A stretch of DNA of 64,000 bases from an uncultured Pelagibacteraceae bacterium (GCA_902560815.1 CACENP010000001.1:49839-113838); one strand, 5' to 3'; positions 41,850 to 51,963 are shown, numbered from the stretch's first letter. Notes: generated by a model from the sequence alone, not told the origin. Translations and numbers: made by a program.

Positions 41850-42989
41850 ATGAAAATTTATAATGAAATAAAATTAGCCCAAGAGCTAATAAGATTTCCA
41901 ACAATAAAAACTGAAGATAAGGGTATTATGAAATTCTTATCAAAGAAACTTTCTGCTATTGGTTTTAAATGTACAATAATTAAATCAAAGGGAACTGGAA
42001 CAAAACCAGCATTAAATTTATATGCAAGGTTTGGAAAATCTAAACCTCACATAAATTTTTTAGGCCATACTGATGTAGTTGCTAATCTTAATAATTGGAA
42101 AATTTCACCGTTTAAAGCTGTTGTAAAAAAAGGATATTTAAATGGTAGAGGATCTCAAGACATGAAAGGCGGTATAGCTTGTTGGATAAGTGCTGTTAGT
42201 CGTTTTATTAAAAATAAAAAATTTAAAGGATCTATTTCAATTATCATTTCAGCAGATGAAGAAACAACAGGTTATGGTTGTCCAACTGTGATGAAACACC
42301 TTAAAAAAAGAGGTGAAAAAATAAATTTTTCTGTAGTAGGAGAGCCATCTTCAAATAAATCAGTTGGGGATGAAATAAGAATTGGAAGACGTGGTTCTAT
42401 GAATGGAATTATAAATGTATATGGCAAAAGTGGTCACTCAGCGTTTGCAGGGTCTTATATCAATCCATGTACAACTTTAGCTAAAATAATAGCAAAATTA
42501 AAAAGTTCATCTTTAGATAATGGCACTAACTTCATGCCTCCATCTAACTTAGAATTTACAAAAATGAATGTAGATAATTTATCTGAAAATGTAGTACCTC
42601 AAGCGGCTAGTGCTAAATTTAATGTTAGATTTAACTCTAAACATAAATCAGCTTCGCTAAAGAAAAAACTAAGTAAAATAATAAAAACGGTTGCAAAAAA
42701 AGATAAATGCAAAACTAAGATAGTATATAGAGTGAGTGGTGAAGCTTTTTATACTAAACCTAATAAAGAAATCTATATGGTTAAAAAAATTGTTAAAAAA
42801 GTTACAGGTAATTCTGCAAAATTAAATTGTAGAGGTGGTACAAGCGATAGTAGATTTTTAGGTTCAATTCCAAGATTAGAGTTGGGATTAAGAAATACCA
42901 CTATTCACATGGTGAATGAGAGATCACCAATTTCAGATTTGAAAAAATTGACTAAAATATATTATAATATTTTAGAAAATTATTTTTAA
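41850..42989 (+). CDS. dapE: Succinyl-diaminopimelate desuccinylase
   Basis: M20 family zinc peptidase-like enzyme (379 aa). Metal ligands are visible in FLGHTDVV (His), GRGSQDMKGG (bridging Asp), and ADEETTGYG (catalytic Glu pair); GHSAFA marks the lid domain. It ends with the terminal histidine region RNTTIHMVNE. It ends in the same bases where the HDAC-like gene starts (ATG overlaps TAA). Confidence 0.94.
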   Translation: MKIYNEIKLAQELIRFPTIKTEDKGIMKFLSKKLSAIGFKCTIIKSKGTGTKPALNLYARFGKSKPHINFLGHTDVVANLNNWKISPFKAVVKKGYLNGRGSQDMKGGIACWISAVSRFIKNKKFKGSISIIISADEETTGYGCPTVMKHLKKRGEKINFSVVGEPSSNKSVGDEIRIGRRGSMNGIINVYGKSGHSAFAGSYINPCTTLAKIIAKLKSSSLDNGTNFMPPSNLEFTKMNVDNLSENVVPQAASAKFNVRFNSKHKSASLKKKLSKIIKTVAKKDKCKTKIVYRVSGEAFYTKPNKEIYMVKKIVKKVTGNSAKLNCRGGTSDSRFLGSIPRLELGLRNTTIHMVNERSPISDLKKLTKIYYNILENYF

Positions 42990-43912
42990 TGAAAACAGCA
43001 ATAATTACATCTAAATCTTCTTTAAATCACAATACTGGTTCTGGACATCCTGAAAGTATATCAAGAGTCACTTCAATACTTGAAAAATTAAAAAAAAATA
43101 AAAAGTTAATTTGGAAAAATCCAGTTAATTTTGACAAAGACATTATTAAACAAGCACATTCTTCAAGCTATTTAGATGCAGTTGAAAGTGCTTTTCCTGA
43201 AAAAGGTTTAGTATTTTTAGATGGTGATACAGTTGTTTCACCTGGTAGTAAAGATGCAACTTTTGATGCAGTTGGTTCGATAATCGCTGCAATTGATGGA
43301 GTTGAAAATAAAGAATTTGGAGCCGCTCATTGTGTTACAAGACCTCCAGGACATCATGCAGAAAAAAGTAAAGCTATGGGTTTTTGTGTAATAAATAATA
43401 TTGGTGTTGCTGCAAACTATCTAATTTCTAAATATAAATATAAGAGAATTGCAGTTTTGGACTGGGACTGTCACTTCGGGAATGGAACTTATGATATTCT
43501 TAAGTCTAATAAGAATGTTTTTTTTTCTAGCTTACACCAATATCCGTATTATCCAGGTGGCGGAACAGAGGATGAAAAAGGTGAACATAACAATGCTTTA
43601 AATATCCCACTGCCAGCAGGCACAAACTCTAGGCAATATTTTGATGCTTATGAACATATGCTTAAAAGATTAAAAGAATTTAGACCTGAGTTTATATTAA
43701 TGTCAGCTGGATTTGATGCTCATCGTCAAGACCCTTTATGTCAATTAAATTTAGAATCTAAAGACTACCATGAAATAACCAAAAGAGCTTTGGAAACAAC
43801 AAAGGAGTTTTGTAATGGAAAAGTTGTTTCTATTTTAGAAGGTGGTTATGATCTTAATGCCTTGGCTGAAAGTGCGAACGAGCATGTTAACGCACTACTA
43901 GAATTTAATTGA
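42989..43912 (+). CDS. Histone deacetylase / acetylpolyamine amidohydrolase family protein
   Basis: Zinc-dependent deacetylase (307 aa). Active-site RPPGHHAE (the tandem histidines), the first Asp-His zinc pair in LDWDCHFGNGT, the second Asp in SAGFDAHRQDP, and GGYDLNALAES near the C-terminus. Bacterial members act on acetylpolyamines or other acetyl-amides. It may use polyamine or acetyl-lysine substrates; not resolvable here. The neighbouring SET protein follows after 31 bases. Confidence 0.88.
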   Translation: MKTAIITSKSSLNHNTGSGHPESISRVTSILEKLKKNKKLIWKNPVNFDKDIIKQAHSSSYLDAVESAFPEKGLVFLDGDTVVSPGSKDATFDAVGSIIAAIDGVENKEFGAAHCVTRPPGHHAEKSKAMGFCVINNIGVAANYLISKYKYKRIAVLDWDCHFGNGTYDILKSNKNVFFSSLHQYPYYPGGGTEDEKGEHNNALNIPLPAGTNSRQYFDAYEHMLKRLKEFRPEFILMSAGFDAHRQDPLCQLNLESKDYHEITKRALETTKEFCNGKVVSILEGGYDLNALAESANEHVNALLEFN

Positions 43913-43943
43913 AAATAAAAATTCTTTCGTTAAATAAATTCAT

Positions 43944-44420
43944 ATGAAACTCTATAAAATTAAAAAATCAAACATTGATAGAAATGGACGAGGTCTTTAC
44001 GCTACTAAGAATATTAAGGCAGGAACGAAAATTATAGAATATGTAGGAAATATTATTACAAAAAAACAAACTGAAGATTCTGATAAATTTGATAATTCAA
44101 AACCAATTTATTTATTTAATTTAAATAAAAGGTATGACTTGGATGGACTAGTGCCTTGGAATCCGGCACGACTAATTAATCATTCTTGCACTAATAATGC
44201 TGATTACGAAGGATCAGGTTTAAAAATTTGGGTTGTTTCAAATAGAGAAATTAAAAAAGGCGAGGAAATAACTTGCGACTATGGTTTTGGTTATGACTCT
44301 GATTACAGACAGTTTCCCTGTGAGTGTAAATCTATTAATTGCTGTGGCTATATAGTTAGAACTGAAAGTCGCTGGAGAATTAATAAAAGATTTAAAATAT
44401 CAAATAGAACTAATAAATAA
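43944..44420 (+). CDS. SET domain protein-lysine methyltransferase-like protein
   Basis: A 158 aa stand-alone SET domain: NGRGLYATKNIKAGTKIIEYVG (parts: NGRGLYATKNIKAGTKI, then EYVGNII), ARLINHSCTNNADYE (the NHSC SAM/pseudoknot motif), EEITCDYGFGYD, and a post-SET-like cysteine cluster PCECKSINCCGYI for zinc. Such proteins methylate lysines, and bacterial substrates are mostly unknown. It overlaps the 3' end of truA by 11 bases on the opposite strand. Confidence 0.87.
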   Translation: MKLYKIKKSNIDRNGRGLYATKNIKAGTKIIEYVGNIITKKQTEDSDKFDNSKPIYLFNLNKRYDLDGLVPWNPARLINHSCTNNADYEGSGLKIWVVSNREIKKGEEITCDYGFGYDSDYRQFPCECKSINCCGYIVRTESRWRINKRFKISNRTNK

Positions 44421-45150
44421 CTTTAGCCAAATATAGTCCATGTGCTGGTGCAGGGGGTGATACAAGCTTTCTATTTCTTGATTTAAAAACATTTTCAAAT
44501 TTTTTTAAATTCCATTTTTTTTGTCCTACATATACTAAACACCCAACCATAGACCTAACTTGGTTTCTTAAAAAAGATTTAGATTTAAATTGAAGTTCAA
44601 TTTTTTCGTTTCTTTTTTTTATATTAATTTTTTTTAATGTTTTTACCGAAGTCGGTGAATAACAATTTGAAGCCTGAAAAGTTTTAAAATCTTTTTTACC
44701 TAAAAGCATTTTTGCAGCCTTTTTCATTAGTTTTAAATCTAGTTTTTTTCTAATATGCCAAACTTTATTTCTGTCTATTGAAGGTGAAGCTAATCTATTA
44801 AGAATAATATATTCATAAATTCTTTCTTTAGCAGAATATCTTGCATGGAAACTGGGGTTTCTTTTTTTTATTTCCAGTATTGAAATTAATTTTTTATTTA
44901 AGAAAAAGTTTAAAGAGTAAACAAATTTTTTTATATTAATAATTTTTTTTTTAGTGTCAAAATGAGCTGATTGACCCCAAGAATGAACATTTTTATCTGT
45001 TCTGCCAGCCCCTGTAATTTTTATTTTTTCTTTTAATATTTTTGAAATTGTAGATTGAACTGATTTTTGAACAGATTTTCCTTTTTTTTGTATTTGCCAG
45101 CCTACAAAGGGGGTTCCTACATATTCAATCAAAATTTGATATCTATACAT
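44410..45150 (-). CDS. truA: tRNA pseudouridine38-40 synthase
   Basis: Modifies U38-U40 in tRNA anticodon stems (246 aa). The catalytic Asp is in GAGRTDKNVHSWGQ (about 46-59). YIGTPF-like start (EYVGTPFVGWQIQ) and NQVRSMVGCLVYVG are typical. It abuts fmt, with a 1-base overlap. Confidence 0.93.
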   Translation of the reverse strand: MYRYQILIEYVGTPFVGWQIQKKGKSVQKSVQSTISKILKEKIKITGAGRTDKNVHSWGQSAHFDTKKKIINIKKFVYSLNFFLNKKLISILEIKKRNPSFHARYSAKERIYEYIILNRLASPSIDRNKVWHIRKKLDLKLMKKAAKMLLGKKDFKTFQASNCYSPTSVKTLKKINIKKRNEKIELQFKSKSFLRNQVRSMVGCLVYVGQKKWNLKKFENVFKSRNRKLVSPPAPAHGLYLAKVIY

Positions 45151-46073
45151 TAAGCAATATTGAAGCCTTTTTTTATTTGAGTACCAAGTAAAAATTCATT
45201 TATTTGCTGAACTCTTTTACCTTCTCTCTGAATACTTAATACTTTTATTGATCCCTCTCCACAGCACACCTCAAAATTTTCACTTACTATATCTCCAGGT
45301 TTTCCTGTTGTGCTAGACTTCTCTGCTTTTAATATTTTATATCTTTCTCCATTAAATGAGAAAAAAGCACCCGGATATGGGTAAAGTCCATTTATTTTTC
45401 CAATTATCTTGTCTGCTTTTTCATTCCAATCAATTTTCCCTTCTAGTTTTTGAATTTTTTTTGCATAAGTAGCTTTTGAATGATCTTGGTCTTTAAATTC
45501 CACATTATTATCAAAAATATTATCTAAAATATCTAAAATTTTTTCTGAAGCGATTAGCGATAATTTTTCAGACAATTCTTCTGCATTCATTTTTTCTGAA
45601 ATTTTTAATGAGTATTGATTACAAACTGGTCCCTCATCCAAATTTTCATTTATTTTCATTATGCTAATTCCTGTTTCTTCATCTCGATTCATTATGGATC
45701 TTTGTATAGGTGCCGCTCCTCTCCATCTTGGGAGTAGAGAAGCATGAATATTTAAAAATCCATATTTGGGAATATTCAAAAGATTATTGGGAATCATTTG
45801 ACCAAATGAAACCACCAAAATAATATCTGGTTTTAATTCATTCAGATATAGCTCTTCTTCTTCATTATTTTTTAAAGATTGAGGAGTTCTTACATCTAAA
45901 GTTATATTTTCAGCAAATAGATTTATTGGTGACTTTCTTAATTTTAAACCTCTATTAGATTTTTTTGGAGGCTGTGTATAGACAACAGAGACTGGATATC
46001 CATTTTGATAAAGCGACTTTAAAATAGGAACAGCAAAATTGGAGGTTCCCATAAAAACTATCTTTTTACTCAT
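45150..46073 (-). CDS. fmt: Methionyl-tRNA formyltransferase
   Basis: Formylates initiator Met-tRNA (307 aa). FMGTSNFAVPIL at the N-terminus, LNIHASLLPRWRGAAPI (catalytic Asn-His region, SLLPRWRG), and the C-terminal OB-like domain with NGLYPYPGAFF. It is downstream of def by 3 bases, the classical def-fmt pair, and upstream of truA. Confidence 0.94.
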   Translation of the reverse strand: MSKKIVFMGTSNFAVPILKSLYQNGYPVSVVYTQPPKKSNRGLKLRKSPINLFAENITLDVRTPQSLKNNEEEELYLNELKPDIILVVSFGQMIPNNLLNIPKYGFLNIHASLLPRWRGAAPIQRSIMNRDEETGISIMKINENLDEGPVCNQYSLKISEKMNAEELSEKLSLIASEKILDILDNIFDNNVEFKDQDHSKATYAKKIQKLEGKIDWNEKADKIIGKINGLYPYPGAFFSFNGERYKILKAEKSSTTGKPGDIVSENFEVCCGEGSIKVLSIQREGKRVQQINEFLLGTQIKKGFNIA

Positions 46074-46076
46074 AAA

Positions 46077-46601
46077 CTAAAGAACTACTCTGTCTTCTTT
46101 ATTTTTTAGTTTTGATAGTTTTTTTATAATCATTGATTTTTTTAACTTAGATAAATAGTCAATAAATAATATTCCTTCTAAATGGTCCATTTCATGTTGG
46201 ATACATGTTGCCAATAAACCACTGGCTTTTAATATTTTCTTATCTCCATTATAATCTAAGTATTCAACTTCACATGTGCTTGGTCTATCAACTTCAGCAA
46301 AAACTGAAACTACTGATAAACAACCTTCCTCATAGGTTGAAATTTTTTCACTCTTATTTTTTATTATTGGATTAACAAAATATCTTGGTTCTTTCTTTCC
46401 TTCTTCTTTAGATAAATCCATAACAATAATTCTTTTTGGAACACCTATTTGAATTGCAGCTAAACCAATTCCTTTGGCTTCATACATAGTTTCGAGCATA
46501 TCATCCATTAATTGTCTTTCTTCATTTCCCACTTTTTCAACAGGTAAAGAAACTTGACGCAATATTTTATTAGGTTCTGTTAAAATAGTTTTTACTGTCA
46601 T
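46077..46601 (-). CDS. def: Peptide deformylase
   Basis: Removes N-formyl from new proteins (174 aa). The three metal motifs are GLAAIQIGVPKR (GxGxAAxQ), EEGCLS (Cys ligand), and QHEMDHLEG (HExxH). Length is normal. It heads def-fmt-truA. Confidence 0.95.
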   Translation of the reverse strand: MTVKTILTEPNKILRQVSLPVEKVGNEERQLMDDMLETMYEAKGIGLAAIQIGVPKRIIVMDLSKEEGKKEPRYFVNPIIKNKSEKISTYEEGCLSVVSVFAEVDRPSTCEVEYLDYNGDKKILKASGLLATCIQHEMDHLEGILFIDYLSKLKKSMIIKKLSKLKNKEDRVVL

Positions 46602-46622
46602 AGTTTAATTTTAATATAATTT

Positions 46623-48377
46623 TTATATTTTTAAAGGAAGAACTTCTAAAAGTAACTTATTTCTAATTGAATCTAAATCTAATTTATTCAATATGCTTGT
46701 CATAAAATATAATGTATCTGCATCTAGGTTTTCTAAATCATCTTCTCCTATAATTTCTACCAATCTAAGTAGGATCATTCCTGCTTCATTATTATTTAAA
46801 AGCATCTGAAGATCTGTTGGTATAATCGATTGATCAAATTTAAACATATTTTTGTATTTTTTTTTTATCTCTATACCATCTGAAATTAATGACTCTAATA
46901 ATATTAAGTCTTTAGTAGATACAAAATAATCTTTATTTTTTTTTATTGATTTAAGCAATTTATCTAGATCTTCCTGGGTTTTGTTAATATCATTTTCTTC
47001 TTCAAAATATTTTAACAGTTTTGATTGATGAATTATTTTATTATTAATCTTTGTTTCTTTCTCTTTTAATTTTTGAGTTGAAATATTTTCAAAATAAAAT
47101 GATGAATAGTTAGATGGTACATCATCTTCTTCAATCGTAGATAAAATTTCTTTTAATTTATTATTAAAAGCATTTCCTAAATTATCTTTTTTAAAGGACT
47201 GTTTAAGCTTAGAGGATAAATCTAAAAGTTCAGTAGTATCCTTTGTTAATATTAGTCTTTGGTATAACAGTGCTCTTCCTTCATAATTTTGTAAAAGTTT
47301 GTATGATTCTTTTACATTTAGTAATTGATTAATATTAAATTGAAATCTCTTGTATAATTCAAATAATTCTTCTTCTTCATAATTTTTCTCATGGGTAGCT
47401 TGTTCAATTAAAGAAATATTTTCACTATCTTCTAAATCAATTGAGTCAATATTTTCTAGTAAATTCGATGATGATAAATATTTCCATATAAATTTTGGAG
47501 TATTTTTATTTGGTTTATAAACAAAATCAGGATTTGTTCTGTGTGATAAAAAAAAATTTAAAATGCTTTTATCAGAAATTTTATTATCAGTATTTTCAGT
47601 ATACTCCATTAAAAAATTAAACTTATCTTCAAAAAAATCATCTTTAAATCCTGTTTCTTTTTTTAAATCAAAAAGAAGTTGTGCCTCTTCTCTATTATTT
47701 TGATTAATTAAACAATAAATATTAAATTTGTTTATATAATCGTCATCGAAATATTTTAATTCATTAAAAATTTCACAAGCATTTTCTAAATCTGCATTTT
47801 CAAGGTAACTATTTATATAAAATTTAATTAATTTTGAATTGTGAATACTGCTTTCATTTTTTATTAAGTAAAGTTTAATTAACTCATTATTATTATTATT
47901 TATTAAATAATTTAATTTAAAATCTATAAATTCTTCATCAGTAATATTTTTTTGGGGGAAGTAAGAATTTGTCAATAATGCAATATTTAAAATTTCCTCA
48001 GAATCTTTTGAAAGATTCATTTTATTTATTTTATTTAAAATGAATTTTATTTCACTTCCATTTGAGTTTGACCACATATCAATATTCAATCCATTTTCTT
48101 CCGGATCATACAAGCCTACGATGTTTACTTTTTCTGATAACAAGTTGCTATCGATAGTGTCTATTAAGCTATTCAAATTATTGTTATCTATTTCAATATT
48201 GTCATCATTGAAATCTTCATTTTCTAAAATTACATTAGAATTATTTTCTTCAACCTTTTTTTCTAGTTTCCATATATCAACAGGTTCTTCTTCTGATTGA
48301 AGATTTGTTGAAAATATTATTAATGAGAAAAAAAAAATTGATAAACTTTTTTTATTTAACAATTTTAAAATTTTCAT
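46623..48377 (-). CDS. Large secreted uncharacterised protein
   Basis: A 584 aa protein with an N-terminal signal peptide (hydrophobic 11-27, FFFSLIIFSTNLQS, cleavage soon after). The mature part is acidic, Asn-rich and predicted helical throughout, with repeat-like helix pairs such as ENACEIFNELKYFDDDYINK and KLKEILSTIEED that recall TPR or solenoid helices. No catalytic motif seen. Its position next to aroK resembles an alphaproteobacterial periplasmic protein of unknown function. It overlaps the 61 aa membrane-protein gene by 26 bases. Confidence 0.65.
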   Translation of the reverse strand: MKILKLLNKKSLSIFFFSLIIFSTNLQSEEEPVDIWKLEKKVEENNSNVILENEDFNDDNIEIDNNNLNSLIDTIDSNLLSEKVNIVGLYDPEENGLNIDMWSNSNGSEIKFILNKINKMNLSKDSEEILNIALLTNSYFPQKNITDEEFIDFKLNYLINNNNNELIKLYLIKNESSIHNSKLIKFYINSYLENADLENACEIFNELKYFDDDYINKFNIYCLINQNNREEAQLLFDLKKETGFKDDFFEDKFNFLMEYTENTDNKISDKSILNFFLSHRTNPDFVYKPNKNTPKFIWKYLSSSNLLENIDSIDLEDSENISLIEQATHEKNYEEEELFELYKRFQFNINQLLNVKESYKLLQNYEGRALLYQRLILTKDTTELLDLSSKLKQSFKKDNLGNAFNNKLKEILSTIEEDDVPSNYSSFYFENISTQKLKEKETKINNKIIHQSKLLKYFEEENDINKTQEDLDKLLKSIKKNKDYFVSTKDLILLESLISDGIEIKKKYKNMFKFDQSIIPTDLQMLLNNNEAGMILLRLVEIIGEDDLENLDADTLYFMTSILNKLDLDSIRNKLLLEVLPLKI

Positions 48378-48537
48378 TAGGAATTACTTTTTCAATTTTT
48401 TTAATAGGGGATGGGAAATTAATTCTATCAATTAAAATGATAGCCGTAAATATAATCAGTATTAACAAAACTATTTTAATTAATATTCCAAAAATTCCTT
48501 TTGGGCTTCCTATTCTTGTTTTTTTTTCAAATTGCAT
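48352..48537 (-). CDS. Small single-pass membrane protein
   Basis: A 61 aa protein with a basic N-terminus (QFEKKTRIGSPKG), one strong membrane helix (about 16-40), and a short periplasmic tail. It is upstream of the large secreted protein with a 26-base overlap and divergent from aroK, leaving about 55 bases for promoters. The clear charge and helix topology and the overlap make it a plausible real gene; no known family. Confidence 0.5.
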   Translation of the reverse strand: MQFEKKTRIGSPKGIFGILIKIVLLILIIFTAIILIDRINFPSPIKKIEKVIPNENFKIVK

Positions 48538-48592
48538 ATACTGTTAACTATTTTCAAAATAAGACATATTTGTGGTTTTTCAATAAAGAATT

Positions 48593-49108
48593 ATGGATTT
48601 AAATAAAAAAAATATAGTTTTAATTGGTATGATGGGTTCTGGAAAATCTACTATAGGCTATCTATTGTCTAAAACTATTGATCTAAAATTTATAGATATC
48701 GATAAAGTTATCGAAAAAGAGACTGGTTTAAAAATACATAATATATTCGAGAAAAGAGGAGAGGCTTATTTTAGAAATTTAGAAGAAAAAATAACTTTAA
48801 AATTTTTAAAAAGTAAAAGAAAAATTATATCATTAGGTGGTGGTGGTTTTCTTAATAAAAGCATAAAAAAAGAAACACTGATTAACAACATTTCATTTTG
48901 GTTAAATTGGAAAAATACCACAATAATTAAAAGAGTTTATAGAAGTAAAAAAAGACCTCTAGCTTTTAATTTAAACGAAAACGAATTAAAAAAATTAATA
49001 ATTGAAAGATCAAAAATATATTCTGAAGCTAACTTTAAGATAAACTGTGAAAATTTAACTAAAAATATGATAGTTAATCAAATAAAAAATTTGTATGCGA
49101 AAAACTAA
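48593..49108 (+). CDS. aroK: Shikimate kinase
   Basis: Phosphorylates shikimate (171 aa). P-loop GMMGSGKSTIGYLLSK at about 12-27, DIDKVIEKETG with the shikimate Asp, EAYFRNLEE with the shikimate Arg, and GGGGFL. The lid arginine is in KKRPLAF. It overlaps aroB by 14 bases, the usual aroK-aroB pair. Confidence 0.94.
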   Translation: MDLNKKNIVLIGMMGSGKSTIGYLLSKTIDLKFIDIDKVIEKETGLKIHNIFEKRGEAYFRNLEEKITLKFLKSKRKIISLGGGGFLNKSIKKETLINNISFWLNWKNTTIIKRVYRSKKRPLAFNLNENELKKLIIERSKIYSEANFKINCENLTKNMIVNQIKNLYAKN

Positions 49109-50201
49109 ATTAATTATAAAAACAAAATCAAAAAAGTATCCAATAATAATTGGTCCTAATGTAATTGGTGATATAAATAACATATTAAAATTTAGTAAGA
49201 CTTATTTTGAAAAAGCTTTAATAATTTACGATACAAAAGTACCAAAAAAAAAACTATTTATTTTAAAGAAAAAAATTAATTCTAATAAAACAATTGTTCA
49301 TTCTTTTAAAGCAAGTGAAAAAAATAAAAATTTTAAAAGTATAAATTCTATATTAAATAAATTATTTAAATTTAATTTTAACAGAAATGATTGCATTATA
49401 TCGCTTGGTGGAGGTATAACCGGTGATGTATCAGGCTTTGCTGCAAGTATTTATAAAAGAGGAATAAAATTTATAAATATCCCGACTACACTTTTGGCAC
49501 AGGTAGACTCATCAATTGGAGGAAAAACAGGCGTAAATAATAAATATGGAAAAAATTTAATTGGTTCTTTTATGCAACCAGATTTAGTTGTATCAGATAT
49601 AAATAATTTAAAATCTCTTCCAAAGAGAGAAATAATCTGCGGGTATGGTGAAATATTAAAACATTCCATAATTAATGGATACGGTACTTTTAATTACTTA
49701 AAAAAAAATTTTCATAAAATTATAAAATTAAAATCTCCTTTCATTGAAAAAGCAATATTGGATAGTTGTAAAATAAAGAAAAAAATTGTTGAAAAGGATG
49801 AAAAAGAAAAAGATTTAAGAAAAATTTTAAACTTAGGTCATAGCTTTGCTCATGCATATGAGGCATCTCTTTCATACTCAAAAAAACTTAACCATGGTGA
49901 GGCTGTAATTTTAGGTATTAAAAGCGCAACAAAATTTAGCTTCCAGAATAATATTATAAATAAGAAGGATTATAACCAAATAATAAATCACATTAATAAT
50001 TTAAATATTAATACAGATTTGAATAATTATTTTAGAAAAAAAGATATAAATATATTAATTAAATATATGAAATCAGATAAAAAAAATAATTCAACGAAAA
50101 TTAATTTAATTTTAATTAAAAGCGTTGGTAAAATATTAATTAAAATGAAATTTAATGAATTAAAAATTAGAAAATTCTTTGCGAGAGAGTTAATTTATTA
50201 A
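49095..50201 (+). CDS. aroB: 3-dehydroquinate synthase
   Basis: Second shikimate-pathway step (368 aa). NAD-binding SLGGGITGDVSGFAASIYKRG, TTLLAQVDSSIGGKTGVN, and the zinc ligands in EILKHSII, LNLGHSFAHAYE and LNHGEAV are all visible. Normal length. The 3' end overlaps the bolA gene on the other strand by 12 bases. Confidence 0.95.
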   Translation: MRKTKLIIKTKSKKYPIIIGPNVIGDINNILKFSKTYFEKALIIYDTKVPKKKLFILKKKINSNKTIVHSFKASEKNKNFKSINSILNKLFKFNFNRNDCIISLGGGITGDVSGFAASIYKRGIKFINIPTTLLAQVDSSIGGKTGVNNKYGKNLIGSFMQPDLVVSDINNLKSLPKREIICGYGEILKHSIINGYGTFNYLKKNFHKIIKLKSPFIEKAILDSCKIKKKIVEKDEKEKDLRKILNLGHSFAHAYEASLSYSKKLNHGEAVILGIKSATKFSFQNNIINKKDYNQIINHINNLNINTDLNNYFRKKDINILIKYMKSDKKNNSTKINLILIKSVGKILIKMKFNELKIRKFFARELIY

Positions 50202-50450
50202 TATTTGTATTGAATGTATATAATTCTTTAACTCTTCGTCTAAAACTTTGTATATTTCTTTTGTTGAATCAATCTTATTTTTTTCTTTTAAATATTTTGA
50301 ATTTATAACCAATTTAATATGAAATTTATTTTTATCGTTTGAGATATGATTTTTATGTAAAAAAGATTTATCTTCTATTTCAATTTTGTCACAGGGAATA
50401 TTTTTAATTATTTTATTTTTTACTATTTCGATTAGTTGATTTATATTCAT
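50190..50450 (-). CDS. bolA: BolA family protein
   Basis: An 86 aa protein with the BolA class-II KH-like fold: IEDKSFLHKNHISN, then KFHIKLVINSKYLK, and the final KNYIHSIQILIN where the HSIQ pattern with His is the family motif (usually VHALSI). BolA proteins bind monothiol glutaredoxins and Fe-S clusters. In Alphaproteobacteria bolA lies next to the J-domain gene and cobS, as here, but divergently. Confidence 0.85.
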   Translation of the reverse strand: MNINQLIEIVKNKIIKNIPCDKIEIEDKSFLHKNHISNDKNKFHIKLVINSKYLKEKNKIDSTKEIYKVLDEELKNYIHSIQILIN

Positions 50451-50470
50451 AATTTATAATAATATATATA

Positions 50471-50992
50471 ATGAAAAATATTTGTGATTGGAATAATTGT
50501 TTTGAGGAAGCTCATTATAAAGCACCAGTAGAAAAAGATAATAGCAAAAAGTATAGAATGCTTTGCCTAAGTCATATTAAAGAATTTAATAAAAATTGGA
50601 ACTATTTTGAAGGAATGGATGATAATCAAATTTATGAATTTATTAAATCGGATATGACCTGGCACAAACCGACGCAGAGTTTTACTTCATCTGATAACTT
50701 TTTTAAAATTCTTTGGAATAATGCATTAAAGGATGATGTTAGTAAAAGTAAACTTAATGGTCATTTTGACCATATGAGCAAATTTAGATTTAACAATAAT
50801 GATGTAAAAGCATTTAGCATTCTCGGAATTTCAGTTGGAATTAAGTGGGAAAAGGTACAAGAAAAATTTAAAAAACTTGTCAAAAAATTTCACCCTGATA
50901 TGAATGCAGGAAATAAAAAATTCGAGGATAAGCTTAAAATAATTACATTGGCCTATACTCAGTTAAAAAATACATATAGAGAAAAAAATTGA
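50471..50992 (+). CDS. J-domain protein upstream of cobS
   Basis: A 173 aa protein. The C-terminal 60 residues are a J domain with the hallmark HPD in KKFHPDMNAG; the N-terminal part (CDWNNCFEEAHYKAPVEKD, LCLSHIKEFNKNW) has paired cysteines and is typical of the alphaproteobacterial J-domain protein encoded upstream of cobS. It would recruit DnaK to the CobS/CobT complex or its target. It overlaps cobS by 4 bases (ATTGA). Confidence 0.83.
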   Translation: MKNICDWNNCFEEAHYKAPVEKDNSKKYRMLCLSHIKEFNKNWNYFEGMDDNQIYEFIKSDMTWHKPTQSFTSSDNFFKILWNNALKDDVSKSKLNGHFDHMSKFRFNNNDVKAFSILGISVGIKWEKVQEKFKKLVKKFHPDMNAGNKKFEDKLKIITLAYTQLKNTYREKN

Positions 50993-51963
50993 CAACTAAT
51001 TTAAATATAGAGCCAGATATAAAAATTTCAGTTAATCAAACTTTTGGTATTGAAAGTGATATGGAAGTTGATGCTTTTTCTAAAAAAAATGAATATGTTC
51101 CTGAAATAGATAAAAACTATAAGTTTGATAGAGATACTACTTTAGCGATTTTATCTGGATTTTCATTCAATAAAAGGTGTTTAGTATCTGGTTACCATGG
51201 AACAGGAAAGTCGACACATATAGAGCAAGTTGCAGCAAGATTAAATTGGCCGTGCATAAGAATTAATTTGGATAGTCACATAAGTAGAATTGATCTTATT
51301 GGAAAAGATGCAATTGTTATTAAAGATGGTAAGCAAATAACAGAATTTAAAGAAGGAATTCTGCCCTGGTCAATACAAAACCCAATAGCATTAGTATTTG
51401 ATGAATACGATGCGGGAAGACCAGATGTTATGTTTGTCATACAAAGAGTACTGGAAGCTGAGGGAAATTTTACACTGCTAGATAAAAATAAAGTAATTAA
51501 GCAAAATAAATACTTTAGACTTTTTGCAACTTCTAATACTGTCGGTCTTGGAGATACAACTGGTCTATATCACGGTACTCAACAAATAAATCAAGGACAA
51601 ATGGATAGATGGAATATTGTTACCACATTGAATTATCTTGAAATGGAAAAAGAAATGGAAATAATTTTAGGAAAAAATAAAAGTTTCAATAATACAAAAG
51701 GGAAAGAAAAAGTTGCAAATATGATAAAAGTTGCCACTTTAACTAGAAAAGGTTTTATGGGAGGAGACATTTCAACTGTTATGAGTCCTAGAACAGTTCT
51801 TCACTGGGCAGAAAACTCTGAAATATTTAAAGACACAGGATATGCTTTTAGAGTTACTTTTTTAAATAAATGTGATGAAGTAGAAAAAAATACTATAGCT
51901 GAATATTATCAAAGATGTTTTGGGGAAGATTTACCAGAATCGTTGGTAAATAGTCAGAAGTAA
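50989..51963 (+). CDS. cobS: CobS-type AAA+ ATPase (cobaltochelatase subunit family)
   Basis: MoxR-like AAA+ ATPase of 324 aa: Walker [11 protein letters not shown] (about 63-72), Walker B ALVFDEYD (about 127-134), [20 protein letters not shown] as sensor and pore region, and an arginine-bearing [13 protein letters not shown]. The start is TTG. CobS works with CobT and CobN in aerobic cobalamin cobalt insertion; no cobN or other cob genes are in the window. Confidence 0.88.
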   Translation: MTTNLNIEPDIKISVNQTFGIESDMEVDAFSKKNEYVPEIDKNYKFDRDTTLAILSGFSFNKRCLVSGYHGTGKSTHIEQVAARLNWPCIRINLDSHISRIDLIGKDAIVIKDGKQITEFKEGILPWSIQNPIALVFDEYDAGRPDVMFVIQRVLEAEGNFTLLDKNKVIKQNKYFRLFATSNTVGLGDTTGLYHGTQQINQGQMDRWNIVTTLNYLEMEKEMEIILGKNKSFNNTKGKEKVANMIKVATLTRKGFMGGDISTVMSPRTVLHWAENSEIFKDTGYAFRVTFLNKCDEVEKNTIAEYYQRCFGEDLPESLVNSQK

